The notes: generated by a model from the sequence alone, not told the origin. DNA of 64,000 nucleotides from Ignavibacteriota bacterium (GCA_016713565.1 JADJOX010000008.1:124001-188000); one strand, 5' to 3'. Shown: positions 43,537 to 53,674, counted from the first letter of the stretch. Numbers and translations are program-made.

Positions 43537-45762
43537 ATGAGCCAAGCCCTAAAAATTATTCAATTTGATGCTGATGAAAATAAAGAGTTGAATAAATCAA
43601 ATCTCAGCTCTTCCAAAATAAATTCTGTAGTTTATAAACCTATTCAATATTCCGCGACAATTACGGCACTCCTTGGTGTGGTTTCATTAATTTTAGAGAT
43701 CAAATTATATTTCCAATTTTCATATGAATTATACTTAGCAAGATTATTTCCGACTGTTTTTTCTTTTATAACCTTAATTGCTATAAACTCAAAGTTAGGT
43801 AAAAAACATCAAGTAGGATTATTGCATTTTTATCTTGTTTCAATGATAATTTCAATAAGTTTTTTTGCATATAAAGTTCCGCAAAACTTCTCATACAATT
43901 TAATGGGCGCTTTACTTTTAATTTTGGTTATGTCCCATTTTACAATTTGGAAAATTCGAAATCAGATCTTAGTTGCTTTTTATTTTATCGCTTCATTTTT
44001 AACCGCGGCAATATTATCTAACATTTTTTTATTAAATGATATTAATTCGTGGGTTTTTGGAAGTGGTGTAGCAGCATTACTTGGAGTTTCTATTTTATCA
44101 AATTCACTCAAAAATACATCAAATAACAAAGTTAAATTACCTCAAATCATTTCAACTGCGGAGAATAATAATACTAATGAATCTGAAAATGAATATAGCA
44201 GTTATTTTCAAAGATCGTTAGTTCCTCTATTTCAATTGAATTTGGACGGAACAATTAAATATGCAAATCAAGCATTTAATGAAATAATTGGAAATCTGCA
44301 GGAGCCGGATTTTAAGTCCTACAATTTTTTTGAAAATTTTATTAATAATGAAAAGATTAAATCTCATATCCTTAAAAAGCTTGAAGGTAAAGGCAGAATA
44401 GAAAATTACAGATTGACGAATACCGGCAAAGACGGAAATGAAGAAATTTATTTGATGGACTGCAAACTTGATTCAAGCTCAAAAGACAATCAATTTTTTG
44501 AAGGCACAATTAAGAATGTAACAGTACAAATTACTAAGGAAAGAGAAATACTTAAAGAATCAATAAAAGATTTAAAAAATGCTAATTCAAAAGTAATTCC
44601 AAATTTATCATCGGAAAAAAACAAGAAGTCAAATCTTGTTGCAAAATTGGGACATGAACTAAGAACTCCGATGAACTCCGTTTTGGGATTTTTAACTTTA
44701 ATTGAAAACGGACTTTTTGAATCGGAAAACGAATTGAAAGAATTTTCAAGAAGTGCAAAATTATCAGCACAATCATTGATGAATATGTTAAATAATGTTG
44801 TAGAACTTTCTAAAATTGAAAATGATGAAATTGATATCATTGAATCCGAATTCGACATTAAAAAAGAAATTGAAAAAGTAATAACAAACTTTGGCCCCTA
44901 TTTAAAAGAAAAGAATTTATCTTTAACATATAACATAAGTGAGAACATTTCTGAAAGAATTACTTTAGATCCAATAAAGTATAATCAGGTTCTGATGAAC
45001 CTTGTAACAAATGCCATTAGTTCATCCGAAGGTGGAAATATTAAAATTTTGGTAAGTTCACGTATAAGTACAGATAAAAAATTTGAATTAATTACAACTG
45101 TTGAAGATACAAGCAATGGAATGGAAAAAAACAAATTAGACGAATTGATGAATGTCGATTTAACCAACGGAATATTTAAATCAAAAATCACTACCAATGT
45201 ACTTAATATTATTATTTGTAAAGAATTACTAAAATTGATGGAAGGCAAACTATACGCAAAATCCGAAATTGGAAAAGGAAGCAAATTCGGATTCGGCCTG
45301 TATTTGAAAGATTTGAATATAAATAAAAATGCGAATGATGTTAGCAGAAATGAAAATAATTTTAATAAGTTTATAGGCAATAAACCAATACTTTTGCTTG
45401 TTGAGGATAATCCAATTAGCAGAAAAGTAGAGAAAAAGTTATTAGAAGATGCAGGTTATTATGTTGATTGTGTTGATAATGGTTTAGAAGCAATTGAAAA
45501 AGTTAAATCGGCAAACTATAATTTAGTTTTAATGGATATTGAACTGAAAGATTTGAATGGTTTGGAAACGACTAAAAAAATCAGGTCACTTTCTGAACCG
45601 GTAAGTAAGATTCCAATCGTTGCCGTAACCGCGCATTCAAGTATGAAGGATAGAGAAAAATGCCTGTTAGCCGGTATGAATGATTACATTTCAAAACCAA
45701 TTAATATTACATTTCTTAAAATGACAATTGACCAATGGCTTAATAAATCTGCTGTAAAATAA
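43537..45762 (+). CDS. Membrane-bound hybrid histidine kinase with degenerate ATPase domain
   Basis: A 741-residue protein. Residues ~35-190 hold about six helices, followed by a PAS-like domain (~225-330), HisKA with H373 in KLGHELRTPMNS, a HATPase-like domain (~450-605) and a receiver (~620-735) with phospho-acceptor Asp in LVLMDIELKD. The ATPase domain is odd. The N box is present (NLVTNAI), but G1 reads EDTSNGM instead of DTGxG, and the G2 GTGLGL motif is replaced by TTNVLNIIICKEL. It may bind ATP poorly or not at all, and could act as a phosphatase or signal integrator. It stands alone and divergent from the PAP2 gene. Confidence 0.88.
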   Translation: MSQALKIIQFDADENKELNKSNLSSSKINSVVYKPIQYSATITALLGVVSLILEIKLYFQFSYELYLARLFPTVFSFITLIAINSKLGKKHQVGLLHFYLVSMIISISFFAYKVPQNFSYNLMGALLLILVMSHFTIWKIRNQILVAFYFIASFLTAAILSNIFLLNDINSWVFGSGVAALLGVSILSNSLKNTSNNKVKLPQIISTAENNNTNESENEYSSYFQRSLVPLFQLNLDGTIKYANQAFNEIIGNLQEPDFKSYNFFENFINNEKIKSHILKKLEGKGRIENYRLTNTGKDGNEEIYLMDCKLDSSSKDNQFFEGTIKNVTVQITKEREILKESIKDLKNANSKVIPNLSSEKNKKSNLVAKLGHELRTPMNSVLGFLTLIENGLFESENELKEFSRSAKLSAQSLMNMLNNVVELSKIENDEIDIIESEFDIKKEIEKVITNFGPYLKEKNLSLTYNISENISERITLDPIKYNQVLMNLVTNAISSSEGGNIKILVSSRISTDKKFELITTVEDTSNGMEKNKLDELMNVDLTNGIFKSKITTNVLNIIICKELLKLMEGKLYAKSEIGKGSKFGFGLYLKDLNINKNANDVSRNENNFNKFIGNKPILLLVEDNPISRKVEKKLLEDAGYYVDCVDNGLEAIEKVKSANYNLVLMDIELKDLNGLETTKKIRSLSEPVSKIPIVAVTAHSSMKDREKCLLAGMNDYISKPINITFLKMTIDQWLNKSAVK

Positions 45763-45830
45763 AAATAAAGTTTAGACTTTTCTAAATAATTCGATTTGTA
45801 TTATCTTATAATAAAATTTTTAATAAAAAT

Positions 45831-45855
45831 ACATGCTGAAATAAACTCAGCATGT
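45831..45855 (-). terminator. Hairpin terminator after rocD
   Basis: ACATGCTGA (45831-45839) pairs with TCAGCATGT (45847-45855) around a seven-base loop. On the minus strand a T-rich tract follows. It lies 21 bases beyond the rocD stop and may also serve the convergent kinase gene. Confidence 0.75.
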
Positions 45856-45875
45856 TAAATTATATTCAAATAAAA

Positions 45876-47084
45876 TTAAATTTCTTCTAAAGACTTTTTA
45901 ATAATTTCAACTGATTCTAAAATTTGTTCTTCTGTTATTACCAAAGGAGGAGCAAATCTAATTATATGCTGATGTGTCGGTTTGGCAAGAAGACCGTTTT
46001 CTTTCATTTTAACACATACATCCCAAGCTTCTTTGCCATTTTTAGGTTTAATAATTATCGCATTTAACAAACCTTTTCCGCGTACCAATTCAATCATATC
46101 CGATTTTACTTTCAATATTTCTTCACGGAAAATTTTGCCCAGCTTTTCAGCTCTTTCCGCCAATTTTTCATCTTTTACAACTTCCAAAGCAGTAACGGCA
46201 ACTTTACAAGCTAGCGGATTTCCGCCAAATGTTGACCCGTGTTCTCCCGGTTTTATAACCAGCATAATTTCATCATTTGCCAAAACCGCGGAAACCGGCA
46301 TTACTCCGCCTGATAGAGCTTTTCCTAAAATTAAAATATCCGGTTTAACGTTTTCATGATCACAAGCTAAAAGTTTTCCGGTTCTTGCAATTCCTGTCTG
46401 TACTTCATCGGCAATAAAAAGTACATTTTTTGATTTACACATTTCGTAAGCTTTCGTCAAATAACCTTCGTCGGGAACAAAAACTCCGGCTTCGCCTTGA
46501 ATTGGTTCAACTAAAAATCCGGCGACATTTTTATCATCTAATGCTTTTTCCAATGCGGATAAATCATTATATGGTATTTTAATAAATCCGGGTGTATAAG
46601 GTCCAAATCCTTTGTATGAATCAGGATCGGTTGACATTGAAATTACAGTAATCGTTCTTCCATGAAAATTTCCTTCGCATACAATAATTTTAGCTTCATT
46701 TTCAGGTATTCCTTTTTTATCATACGCCCATCTTCGGCAAATTTTTAGCGCCGTTTCATCAGCTTCCGCGCCGGAATTCATGGGAAGAACTTTATCAAAT
46801 CCAAAATATTCGGTTATATATTTTTCGTATGGTCCAAGCGCATTGTTGTAAAATGCCCTTGAAGTTAAAGTCAGCGTTTTTGCCTGTTCAATTAGAGTAT
46901 TAATAATTTTGGGGTGACAGTGACCTTGATTAACGGCAGAATATGCAGATAAAAAGTCGAAATATTTTTTTCCTTCTACATCCCATAAAAATACGCCTTC
47001 TCCTTTAGCCAAAACTACAGGAAGCGGATGATAATTATGTGCGCCAAATTTATCTTCAAGCTCCATAAAATCATTAGAAAACAT
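45876..47084 (-). CDS. rocD: Ornithine--oxo-acid aminotransferase
   Basis: A 402-residue class III aminotransferase that converts ornithine and 2-oxoglutarate to glutamate semialdehyde and glutamate. Diagnostic stretches are LSAYSAVNQGHCHPKI, MNSGAEADETALKICRRW, EGNFHGRTITVISMS and IADEVQTGIARTGKLLACDH, then ILGKALSGGVMPVSAVL, whose Lys binds PLP. The motif set is specific for ornithine aminotransferase rather than acetylornithine aminotransferase. With arginine deiminase elsewhere in the window it fits arginine catabolism. Confidence 0.94.
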   Translation of the reverse strand: MFSNDFMELEDKFGAHNYHPLPVVLAKGEGVFLWDVEGKKYFDFLSAYSAVNQGHCHPKIINTLIEQAKTLTLTSRAFYNNALGPYEKYITEYFGFDKVLPMNSGAEADETALKICRRWAYDKKGIPENEAKIIVCEGNFHGRTITVISMSTDPDSYKGFGPYTPGFIKIPYNDLSALEKALDDKNVAGFLVEPIQGEAGVFVPDEGYLTKAYEMCKSKNVLFIADEVQTGIARTGKLLACDHENVKPDILILGKALSGGVMPVSAVLANDEIMLVIKPGEHGSTFGGNPLACKVAVTALEVVKDEKLAERAEKLGKIFREEILKVKSDMIELVRGKGLLNAIIIKPKNGKEAWDVCVKMKENGLLAKPTHQHIIRFAPPLVITEEQILESVEIIKKSLEEI

Positions 47085-47217
47085 AAAAAGATCTCCAAAG
47101 TTTAAAATGAGTTTTTAAAAATATTAAATTTATGCGAGAATTTATTGAAAATATTCATTTTCATATTCATTTATTATTTTTACACTATTATATTTAGTGT
47201 AACAAATCAATTTATTT

Positions 47218-47637
47218 ATGGAAATATTAACAAAGTCCTTTTTGATTTCAACCAAGGGTTTTAATCAAATTTTAGATATAACCGCCAATGTTCAAGAAAT
47301 TTTGACCGAAAGCAAGCTTTCGGAAGGCAATGTTTTAGTATTTGTTGCCGGAGCTACAGCCGGAATTACAACTATGGAATTTGAACCAGGATTGCTTAAA
47401 GATTATCCCGAATTTATGGAAAGAATAATTCCTTCGGTTAAAAATTATTATCATGATGAAGCTTGGCATGATGGAAACGGTCATTCACACGTTAGAGCTT
47501 CTTTGCAGGGAGCTTCATTTTTAATTCCTTTTATTGACGGAAAATTATTGTTAGGTGTTTGGCAGCAAATAGTTTTAATAGATTTTGATAATAGAAGCAG
47601 ATCAAGAAAGGTGATTACTCAAATTATGGGGAAATAA
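47218..47637 (+). CDS. YjbQ family (UPF0047) protein
   Basis: A 139-residue protein of the YjbQ/UPF0047 family. FVAGATAGITTMEFEPGL, HDGNGHSHVRASLQGASFLI and LGVWQQIVLIDFDNR are its conserved blocks; the His residues may bind metal. Some members have weak thiamine-phosphate synthase activity, so the biological role remains unclear. It is the first of three genes read together with yjbQ-LOG spacing of nine bases. Confidence 0.92.
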   Translation: MEILTKSFLISTKGFNQILDITANVQEILTESKLSEGNVLVFVAGATAGITTMEFEPGLLKDYPEFMERIIPSVKNYYHDEAWHDGNGHSHVRASLQGASFLIPFIDGKLLLGVWQQIVLIDFDNRSRSRKVITQIMGK

Positions 47638-47646
47638 TTTCTTTTT

Positions 47647-48180
47647 ATGGAAAAAACTATTACAGTCTTCGGCAGCGCAATTCCTCTCCCCGGAAGTAAT
47701 GAATATGAAATCGCTTATAACATCGGAAAACTTTTAGCTAAAAATGGTTTGAATGTTTGTACTGGCGGCTCGCAGGGTATAATGGACGCGGTATCTAAAG
47801 GCGCAAAGGAAGAAGGTAAATACGCAATTGGAGTTACAGTAGATTTATTTAATTCTGTTACGTCTGAACATTTAACGACAGAAATAAAGTGCGATACGCT
47901 GTTTGAAAGAATTGATAATCTTATTAATTACGGAGACGGATTTATAATTCTTCCTGGAGGAACCGGAACATTGCTGGAGCTTTCAGTCGTTTGGGAATTA
48001 GTAAATAAAAAAATAATTGAGCAAAGACCAGTCGTGTGTTTGGGAGAAATGTGGAAAAAAATAATTGACGTAATTGACGAAAGATTGGTTTACGAAAATA
48101 AATTACCGGGAATAGTTAAACATTACAATTCGGTTGAAGAGGCAGTTGAATTTATTATTTTTCATTTGAATAAAAATTAG
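47647..48180 (+). CDS. LOG-family nucleotide 5'-monophosphate phosphoribohydrolase
   Basis: A 177-residue Rossmann protein with the LOG motifs: TGGSQGIMDAVSKGA, and PGGTGTLLELSVVWE, the PGGxGTxxE signature. Family members remove the base from nucleoside monophosphates, and in some bacteria make cytokinin-like bases. It lies between yjbQ and a thioesterase gene in a tight operon. The true substrate here is unknown. Confidence 0.9.
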   Translation: MEKTITVFGSAIPLPGSNEYEIAYNIGKLLAKNGLNVCTGGSQGIMDAVSKGAKEEGKYAIGVTVDLFNSVTSEHLTTEIKCDTLFERIDNLINYGDGFIILPGGTGTLLELSVVWELVNKKIIEQRPVVCLGEMWKKIIDVIDERLVYENKLPGIVKHYNSVEEAVEFIIFHLNKN

Positions 48181-48188
48181 AGTTTATT

Positions 48189-48605
48189 ATGAATAAAATT
48201 GTGTTTGAGCAGGAAATATATACTTATCAAATAGATTACGTAGGGCATTTAAGCAATATTGTTTATATCGAATGGATGGAAATCGGCAGAACCAAATTAC
48301 TTGAATATATTGGTTTGACATTTGAAAAAATGGAAACTGAAAATATTGCGCCGGTTTTATCTGAAACAGAAATTAAATACAAAAAATCGCTTTACTTAGC
48401 TGATAAAATTAAAATTGAAGTTTGGGTATCTGAATTAAAAAACGCTTCGGCTGTTATTAGTTTTAATTTTTTTAATGGTAAGAATGAATTAGCAGCAATT
48501 GGAAATCAATTGGGACTTTTTATAAATCTTACTACAAAAAAACCTCACCGATTAACAGAAGATCAGAGAAGATCATTTCAAAAAGTTTTAATTCCAAATA
48601 ATTAA
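48189..48605 (+). CDS. Acyl-CoA thioesterase, YbgC/4HBT hot-dog family
   Basis: A 138-residue hot-dog protein. The N-terminal YQIDYVGHLSNIVYIEWMEI has the catalytic-type Asp and the HxSNxxY pattern of 4-hydroxybenzoyl-CoA thioesterase relatives, followed by the long helix GRTKLLEYIGL. It lies eight bases after the LOG gene. The acyl substrate cannot be deduced. Confidence 0.85.
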   Translation: MNKIVFEQEIYTYQIDYVGHLSNIVYIEWMEIGRTKLLEYIGLTFEKMETENIAPVLSETEIKYKKSLYLADKIKIEVWVSELKNASAVISFNFFNGKNELAAIGNQLGLFINLTTKKPHRLTEDQRRSFQKVLIPNN

Positions 48606-48608
48606 AAT

Positions 48609-48641
48609 ATCCAAGATTCTTATTTAATAAGAATCTTGGAT
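48609..48641. terminator. Bidirectional hairpin between convergent genes
   Basis: ATCCAAGATTCTTATT and its reverse complement (48609-48624 and 48626-48641) form a 16-base inverted repeat just after the thioesterase stop and before the end of the convergent DUF2723 gene. The flanking T tracts are short, so termination is likely but not certain. Confidence 0.7.
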
Positions 48642-48662
48642 TGGCATTAAAAATTAATCAAA

Positions 48663-51554
48663 TTATTTATTCTGCGGCGGAATCGCCAAACTAGATTCGT
48701 TTTGATTTGCCAACTTCTTGTATTGATCAATTAATCTATCGATAGACGGATCATTTGGAATGGCGTTTTTAAGTTTATATAATAAATCTAAAAATTTATT
48801 ATACTCGCCTAAATTATCATAAATTGATTTTAAAATAACGTAAGGATTATATTCTCCTGTTGGGATATATCCGTTTTGCTCAAGATCTGCTAAGGCTTTT
48901 GCTTCAATTTCCTTTGCTTGTTTTGCAAATTCATCTTTTCTTCCCGCCAATAAATAGAAGTTAGCGAAATTGTATTGAAATCTGTAATCAAACGGAATTA
49001 ATTTTCTTGGAATTTTTTCTTCAAGTTTATCTAATACTTGTATGACTTTATCATTTTCTTTTTTCTCAAGATAATAATTTGCTAATTGTAAATATGCGTG
49101 GCGGTAATTTAGAGTTAACCTTTGGTGATTATCATCCATAAAAATTGTACTGTCGTTCAATCCTCTAAACTTAAATCCCGGTTTATAATTTTTATCAAAT
49201 CCAACAGGTTCAACCATTAGTTGCTGCCATAAAATTTTAGAATTTATTGCTGAAAAGAAATCTTTGTGATTATAAGGCATAACTCTATATGCTAAACCTT
49301 CCATTTCAAGATAGTTGTTCAATCCTATTTTACTGTTATCCGGAGTAGTGACCGCAAAATATATCGGTCTATCATTAATATTTGCTCTAACAATATCCAT
49401 AGCAACAATATCTTGTGCTCTAACAGCTTGAACGCTGCCGAAATTTACAGAAGGTTCCATGTTCCATGATATCACGCCTTTATTTGTTATTGCTGTATCC
49501 GTAATTCCAAGATCTTTGTATACCTTTGGTGAAATTGGAACCGTAATTGTTCTTGTTTTCCATTGCGCAGGCGCAATAGAATTAATTTGCGCATCAGTTA
49601 AATTCATTTTGATTTTGGGCGTACCGTGAGGCTCTGTATCACGGAGTTGGAAAATATACCAAGGTGTATTAAGTAAACTTAGATTTGCGATTCTTACATC
49701 GCGTCTAACGCCTTCAACATCTTGCAAATACCAAAGTGGGAAAGTATCATTATCGCCGTTAGTAAAAATAATTGCATTTGGCGCAGCACTTTGTAAAATA
49801 TTATAAGAATAATCCCACGGCACAAAATTTCTTGATCTATCATTATGAAAATAATTTGTAGCAAGCATATTTGCGGGTACTAAAATCATCATAAGAAGTG
49901 CAATTGCAGTGAACAAAGGTTTTTTAATTGTTGAATTTGCTAATGATTCCTGCAGCAGATCAAAAATTCCTCTAATGCCGATGGCTATCCACAGTGAAAA
50001 AACTAAAAATGCACCAACATAAAAATAATCTCTTTCCCTTGGCTGAGGCTGCTGCTGATTTTGGTAAAACGCGGTCAAATAACCCAAGAAAATAAACATG
50101 ATGAGAAAAACAGACGCCATTTTCCAATCACGTTTATAATGATAAAAAACTCCGAAAAGTCCTAAAATAAAAGGAATTGCCCAAAGCTGAGATAAATTCA
50201 CTCCGGCATCTTCTTCGGTTGAAACGCGTCCGACATAATTCCACAATAAATATCTGTTGAACATGTGATTCATTTGATAATTCCAGAAAAAGTCTAAATC
50301 ACTTGAGTAATTTGTATAAACTTCCTGCTGATGAGGTTCTCTTGTAAATCTTCTTTTGAAAATCGGCTGATCGCCGTATTGCTCTCTATTTAAATAACTA
50401 ACCAATTCAGGAAATGTTTTTGGACTGTTTAAGTTTATAGGAGTATCTTGGTTAGAGCGAATGATTATCATTGCATATGATGAAAATCCTATTAATGCGA
50501 ACATCAAACTTTTTGAAACTAAATGTAGTGTCTGCTTGTTTTCTTTTCCCGACCAATAAACTAAAAATCCAATTGCGGCTGCGAGTAATAAAATAATTAT
50601 TATGTCGAGTGTTAAATCATTTCCGCCTAATTTTGAAATCAAATTTGGAACATGTTTTACGATTCCGGGATATGTTGCGAATAAAGCAATTCCACCGATT
50701 ACAATAGGCAGATAAAAAGAATCTCTATGGAATATTTTCTTATAAAATATACCCATGACAATTATACTTGTGATAACTGAAAACATTAAAAATTTTGAAT
50801 CAAATGCGGCATTCTCTTCTAATGAAGGCGGATTTTTTGGAGCAGAAGCCCATAAAGCCGCTGCTACAATCAATATTACAACTGAATGACCAAGAAAAAT
50901 ATATGCGGTTTGCTTAAAATGATTTTCGTCCTTTAAATATTTTCTTGTATAAATAACGAGAACAATTGGAACTAAAGCCAAAACCGCCATAAGATGAACG
51001 CCTGTAGATAAACCAACTAAATACGCGATCATTAACAAATACTTTTCATTATCTTCTTCATCGGCTTTTTCATTCCATACTACCATTAACCAAGTAACAA
51101 ATGCTATAAAAAAAGTAGCCAAAGCGTAAACTTCTGCTTCCATTGAATTAAACCAGAAAGTATCGCTGAATGCTAAAGATAAAGCGCCGATAGCAGCTGC
51201 GACATATGTTATAAGAGAATCGAATAAATTTTCGCTTTCATTCTTTTTATAATACTCAATTACTTTTACGGCGGTTAAATAAAGAAAAAGAATTGTAAAT
51301 GCGCTTGATAAAACCGAAATTGTATTTACGCGAAAAGCTAAATTTTCCGCAAAAGGGATCATTGAAAAAAATCTTCCAAGAATTAAGAAAAATGGCGTTC
51401 CCGGAGGATGTGGTACTTGCAGTAAATTTGATGATGCGACAAATTCTCCGCAATCCCAAAATGAAACCGATGGCTGTACTGTTAAAAAATAAACCAAGGC
51501 GGTAATAAAAAACACAAATCCGCCAATAATTTTGTGAAGCATTTTTTTAGTCAT
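48663..51554 (-). CDS. DUF2723 large membrane protein (glycosyltransferase-like) with C-terminal TPR-type region
   Basis: A 963-residue protein typical of Bacteroidota relatives. The N-terminal half has about a dozen helices and the DUF2723 opening VQPSVSFWDCGEFVASSNLL with QVPHPPGTPFFLILGR; the Asp/Glu in WDCGEF matches the catalytic-type acidic residue of GT-C enzymes. The middle holds FTNGDNDTFPLWYLQ. The C-terminal ~150 residues are helical repeats resembling TPR. The family is thought to transfer lipid-linked sugars to exported proteins (like eukaryotic TMEM260); that is family-level inference. Confidence 0.9.
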   Translation of the reverse strand: MTKKMLHKIIGGFVFFITALVYFLTVQPSVSFWDCGEFVASSNLLQVPHPPGTPFFLILGRFFSMIPFAENLAFRVNTISVLSSAFTILFLYLTAVKVIEYYKKNESENLFDSLITYVAAAIGALSLAFSDTFWFNSMEAEVYALATFFIAFVTWLMVVWNEKADEEDNEKYLLMIAYLVGLSTGVHLMAVLALVPIVLVIYTRKYLKDENHFKQTAYIFLGHSVVILIVAAALWASAPKNPPSLEENAAFDSKFLMFSVITSIIVMGIFYKKIFHRDSFYLPIVIGGIALFATYPGIVKHVPNLISKLGGNDLTLDIIIILLLAAAIGFLVYWSGKENKQTLHLVSKSLMFALIGFSSYAMIIIRSNQDTPINLNSPKTFPELVSYLNREQYGDQPIFKRRFTREPHQQEVYTNYSSDLDFFWNYQMNHMFNRYLLWNYVGRVSTEEDAGVNLSQLWAIPFILGLFGVFYHYKRDWKMASVFLIMFIFLGYLTAFYQNQQQPQPRERDYFYVGAFLVFSLWIAIGIRGIFDLLQESLANSTIKKPLFTAIALLMMILVPANMLATNYFHNDRSRNFVPWDYSYNILQSAAPNAIIFTNGDNDTFPLWYLQDVEGVRRDVRIANLSLLNTPWYIFQLRDTEPHGTPKIKMNLTDAQINSIAPAQWKTRTITVPISPKVYKDLGITDTAITNKGVISWNMEPSVNFGSVQAVRAQDIVAMDIVRANINDRPIYFAVTTPDNSKIGLNNYLEMEGLAYRVMPYNHKDFFSAINSKILWQQLMVEPVGFDKNYKPGFKFRGLNDSTIFMDDNHQRLTLNYRHAYLQLANYYLEKKENDKVIQVLDKLEEKIPRKLIPFDYRFQYNFANFYLLAGRKDEFAKQAKEIEAKALADLEQNGYIPTGEYNPYVILKSIYDNLGEYNKFLDLLYKLKNAIPNDPSIDRLIDQYKKLANQNESSLAIPPQNK

Positions 51555-51571
51555 TCAATCCTCAGTAAATT

Positions 51572-51790
51572 TTAATTCTTTTTAAAAAAATCGTTTATAT
51601 CTATTTTTTCTCTATTTACATAATATTTTGTATAAAGGTTTTTCAACTTTTGGAAAGAAATATTATCCAAATCTTCATCATCTTTATTTCTTTTTACAAA
51701 CATTTTAAAATCTTTCAATTCGTCTTGGTTAAATTTCTTTTCATACCGTAAAAGAGTTTCAATATATTTTTTTTGGTCTGAATTACGCAT
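51572..51790 (-). CDS. Small hypothetical protein
   Basis: A 72-residue, highly charged helical protein (MRNSDQKKYIETLLRYEKKF onward) with no recognisable domain. It ends 17 bases before the DUF2723 gene on the same strand, so the two are likely co-transcribed. Codon use looks like its neighbours. I cannot assign a function. Confidence 0.5.
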   Translation of the reverse strand: MRNSDQKKYIETLLRYEKKFNQDELKDFKMFVKRNKDDEDLDNISFQKLKNLYTKYYVNREKIDINDFFKKN

Positions 51791-51847
51791 TTTAAAATTC
51801 TAAATTTTGCAATTCCAAAAGATATAAATAAAATGTCTCTTATCTGA

Positions 51848-52969
51848 TTAAATTTTTGACTTTAGCTCAGGATACCATGAAATTGATTTTTCCAGAAAAT
51901 GGTCTACCGAATTATCCCAATTGAATTTTTGAGACCATTTATAAGCGTTTTCCGAAATTCTGTTAAGTTCATTTTTATTCTTTAATAATTCGGATATTTT
52001 CTCAGCCAAATTTTTAATGTCACCGAGTTTTACCAAAATTCCCGTTTCGTTGTTTTTGATTGAATCGCGCAAACCTTCAACATTAGATCCAATTGCGGGT
52101 GTTTTCATGGCGTTTGCTTCAATTACCGTAATTCCCCAGCCTTCTTTTTCTGCCATTGTTATAAAAAGCCATGATTTGCCCAATAACTGAGCTTTTTCTT
52201 CTTCTGTCAAAAATCCCAAAAACTCAATATTATTTTGCAATTTTTTCTGCGAAGTTAAATGTTTTAAATTTTCCTCGGCATCGCCTTTGCCGCCAATAAA
52301 TAATTTTAAATTTGGAAAATCCTTTATTAACATCGGCATAGCTTCAATAATATATTGGATATTTTTATATTTTTTAATTCTTCCAACGTAGGTTATAACC
52401 GGCGTTTCACTTTTTTTAATTTCAATTTTTTCAAACAATTTATGATTTATAGAATTGTGTAAAATTGAAGTTAAATCTTTATTAAATCCTAATTCTATAA
52501 GCTCGTTTTTTGTACTTTCAGAAACGGTGAAAATCGGCGTGTTTTTATAATTTTGAGGAATTTGCCGCTCTTTGTTAATTATATAATATGCAAGCGGAAA
52601 AGGAATTTCTTTGTAAAGTGAATTTCCGTGAATGTGATGTAAAATTCCGACAATTGGTTTTCTAATATAATTTGGGGTATTTAACGGAATTTTTGAAATA
52701 TCATCAACTATTAAATCATAATTTTTTTGTTCTAATTTTTTTTTATAGAATTGCTTAAACTGCCTATTGAATAAAAACTTATTTCCAAATCGTAAAACTT
52801 CAATTCCGTCTATAATTTCTCTGCGCGGCGCATTATCAAAATGATGGGCAACTAAAGTTACTTTATGACCTTTTGCGGCAATTCTTTTAAAAATTTCATG
52901 AAAATGAATTTCCGCACCGCCCATTTCCGGATTTTTAATACAGCGCCAATTAATTGCTAAAATATTCAA
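51848..52969 (-). CDS. Family 4 glycosyltransferase
   Basis: A 373-residue GT-B enzyme. The N-terminal domain opens with GGAEIHFHEIFKRIAAKGHKV, the acceptor-side loop. The C-terminal GT4 nucleotide-sugar domain has VITYVGRIKKYKNIQYIIEA and the EX7E motif in EKEGWGITVIEANAMKTPAI. It is divergent from a family 2 glycosyltransferase gene 63 bases away. It probably builds a surface polysaccharide; sugar and acceptor are unknown. Confidence 0.9.
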   Translation of the reverse strand: MNILAINWRCIKNPEMGGAEIHFHEIFKRIAAKGHKVTLVAHHFDNAPRREIIDGIEVLRFGNKFLFNRQFKQFYKKKLEQKNYDLIVDDISKIPLNTPNYIRKPIVGILHHIHGNSLYKEIPFPLAYYIINKERQIPQNYKNTPIFTVSESTKNELIELGFNKDLTSILHNSINHKLFEKIEIKKSETPVITYVGRIKKYKNIQYIIEAMPMLIKDFPNLKLFIGGKGDAEENLKHLTSQKKLQNNIEFLGFLTEEEKAQLLGKSWLFITMAEKEGWGITVIEANAMKTPAIGSNVEGLRDSIKNNETGILVKLGDIKNLAEKISELLKNKNELNRISENAYKWSQKFNWDNSVDHFLEKSISWYPELKSKI

Positions 52970-53032
52970 GATAAATTATTGAATTAGGAGATTTTATTAT
53001 TTAGATTATTTAGAAATAATTAAAAAACTAAA

Positions 53033-53674
53033 ATGAATATGCAATTATACAAAAACTTTATACCGGATGTTTCTATAATTCTTCCAACATTTAACAGAGC
53101 AAATTACCTTGAAAAAAGCATAAATTCCGTAATTACGCAAACCTTTAAGAATTGGGAATTGCTAATAATCGACGACGGCAGCATCGATGAGACATTTGAA
53201 ATTGTTGAAATGTATTTGCAAAATGATGACAGAATAAAATATCTTAAGCATAAAAATAAAAAATTGCCGATTTCATTAAATACGGGCATTCAGATATCGT
53301 CAGGAAAATATGTAACTTTTTTGGGCAGCGACGATGAATATAAATCTGATCATATTGAACTAAGATATACGGAAATGGAAAAAAATGCAGATATTGATTG
53401 TCTGCACGGAGGATTGGAAATTATAGGCGATGAATTTGTGAAAGATAAAAATGATTTAACGAAATTAATTCACTTGGATGACTGCAAAGTAGGAGGGACA
53501 TTTTTTGGAAAGAGGGAAATGTTTATCAAGTTAAACGGTTTTAGAAATTTAAATTATGCCGAGGATTCGGATTTTTACGAAAGGGCAAAATCAAATTACA
53601 CTTTTAAGAAAGTAGATTTCCGAACATATATTTATTATAGAAACACACCTGATAGTATTTGCAATAACGTTTAA
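53033..53674 (+). CDS. Family 2 glycosyltransferase (GT-A)
   Basis: A 213-residue enzyme containing little more than the GT2 catalytic domain: SIILPTFNRANYLEKSINSV, LLIIDDGSIDET, then the FLGSDDEY DXD motif and GFRNLNYAEDSDFYERAK. An ATG two codons in is an alternative start. It lacks a membrane anchor. It is adjacent to a GT4 gene, which suggests a small glycan locus. Confidence 0.9.
   Translation: MNMQLYKNFIPDVSIILPTFNRANYLEKSINSVITQTFKNWELLIIDDGSIDETFEIVEMYLQNDDRIKYLKHKNKKLPISLNTGIQISSGKYVTFLGSDDEYKSDHIELRYTEMEKNADIDCLHGGLEIIGDEFVKDKNDLTKLIHLDDCKVGGTFFGKREMFIKLNGFRNLNYAEDSDFYERAKSNYTFKKVDFRTYIYYRNTPDSICNNV

Noticed and set aside
45982..46359. A 125-codon open frame antisense to ornithine aminotransferase.
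   Set aside because: The opposite strand encodes a fully conserved enzyme over this stretch, and the antisense protein has unusual composition and no motif.
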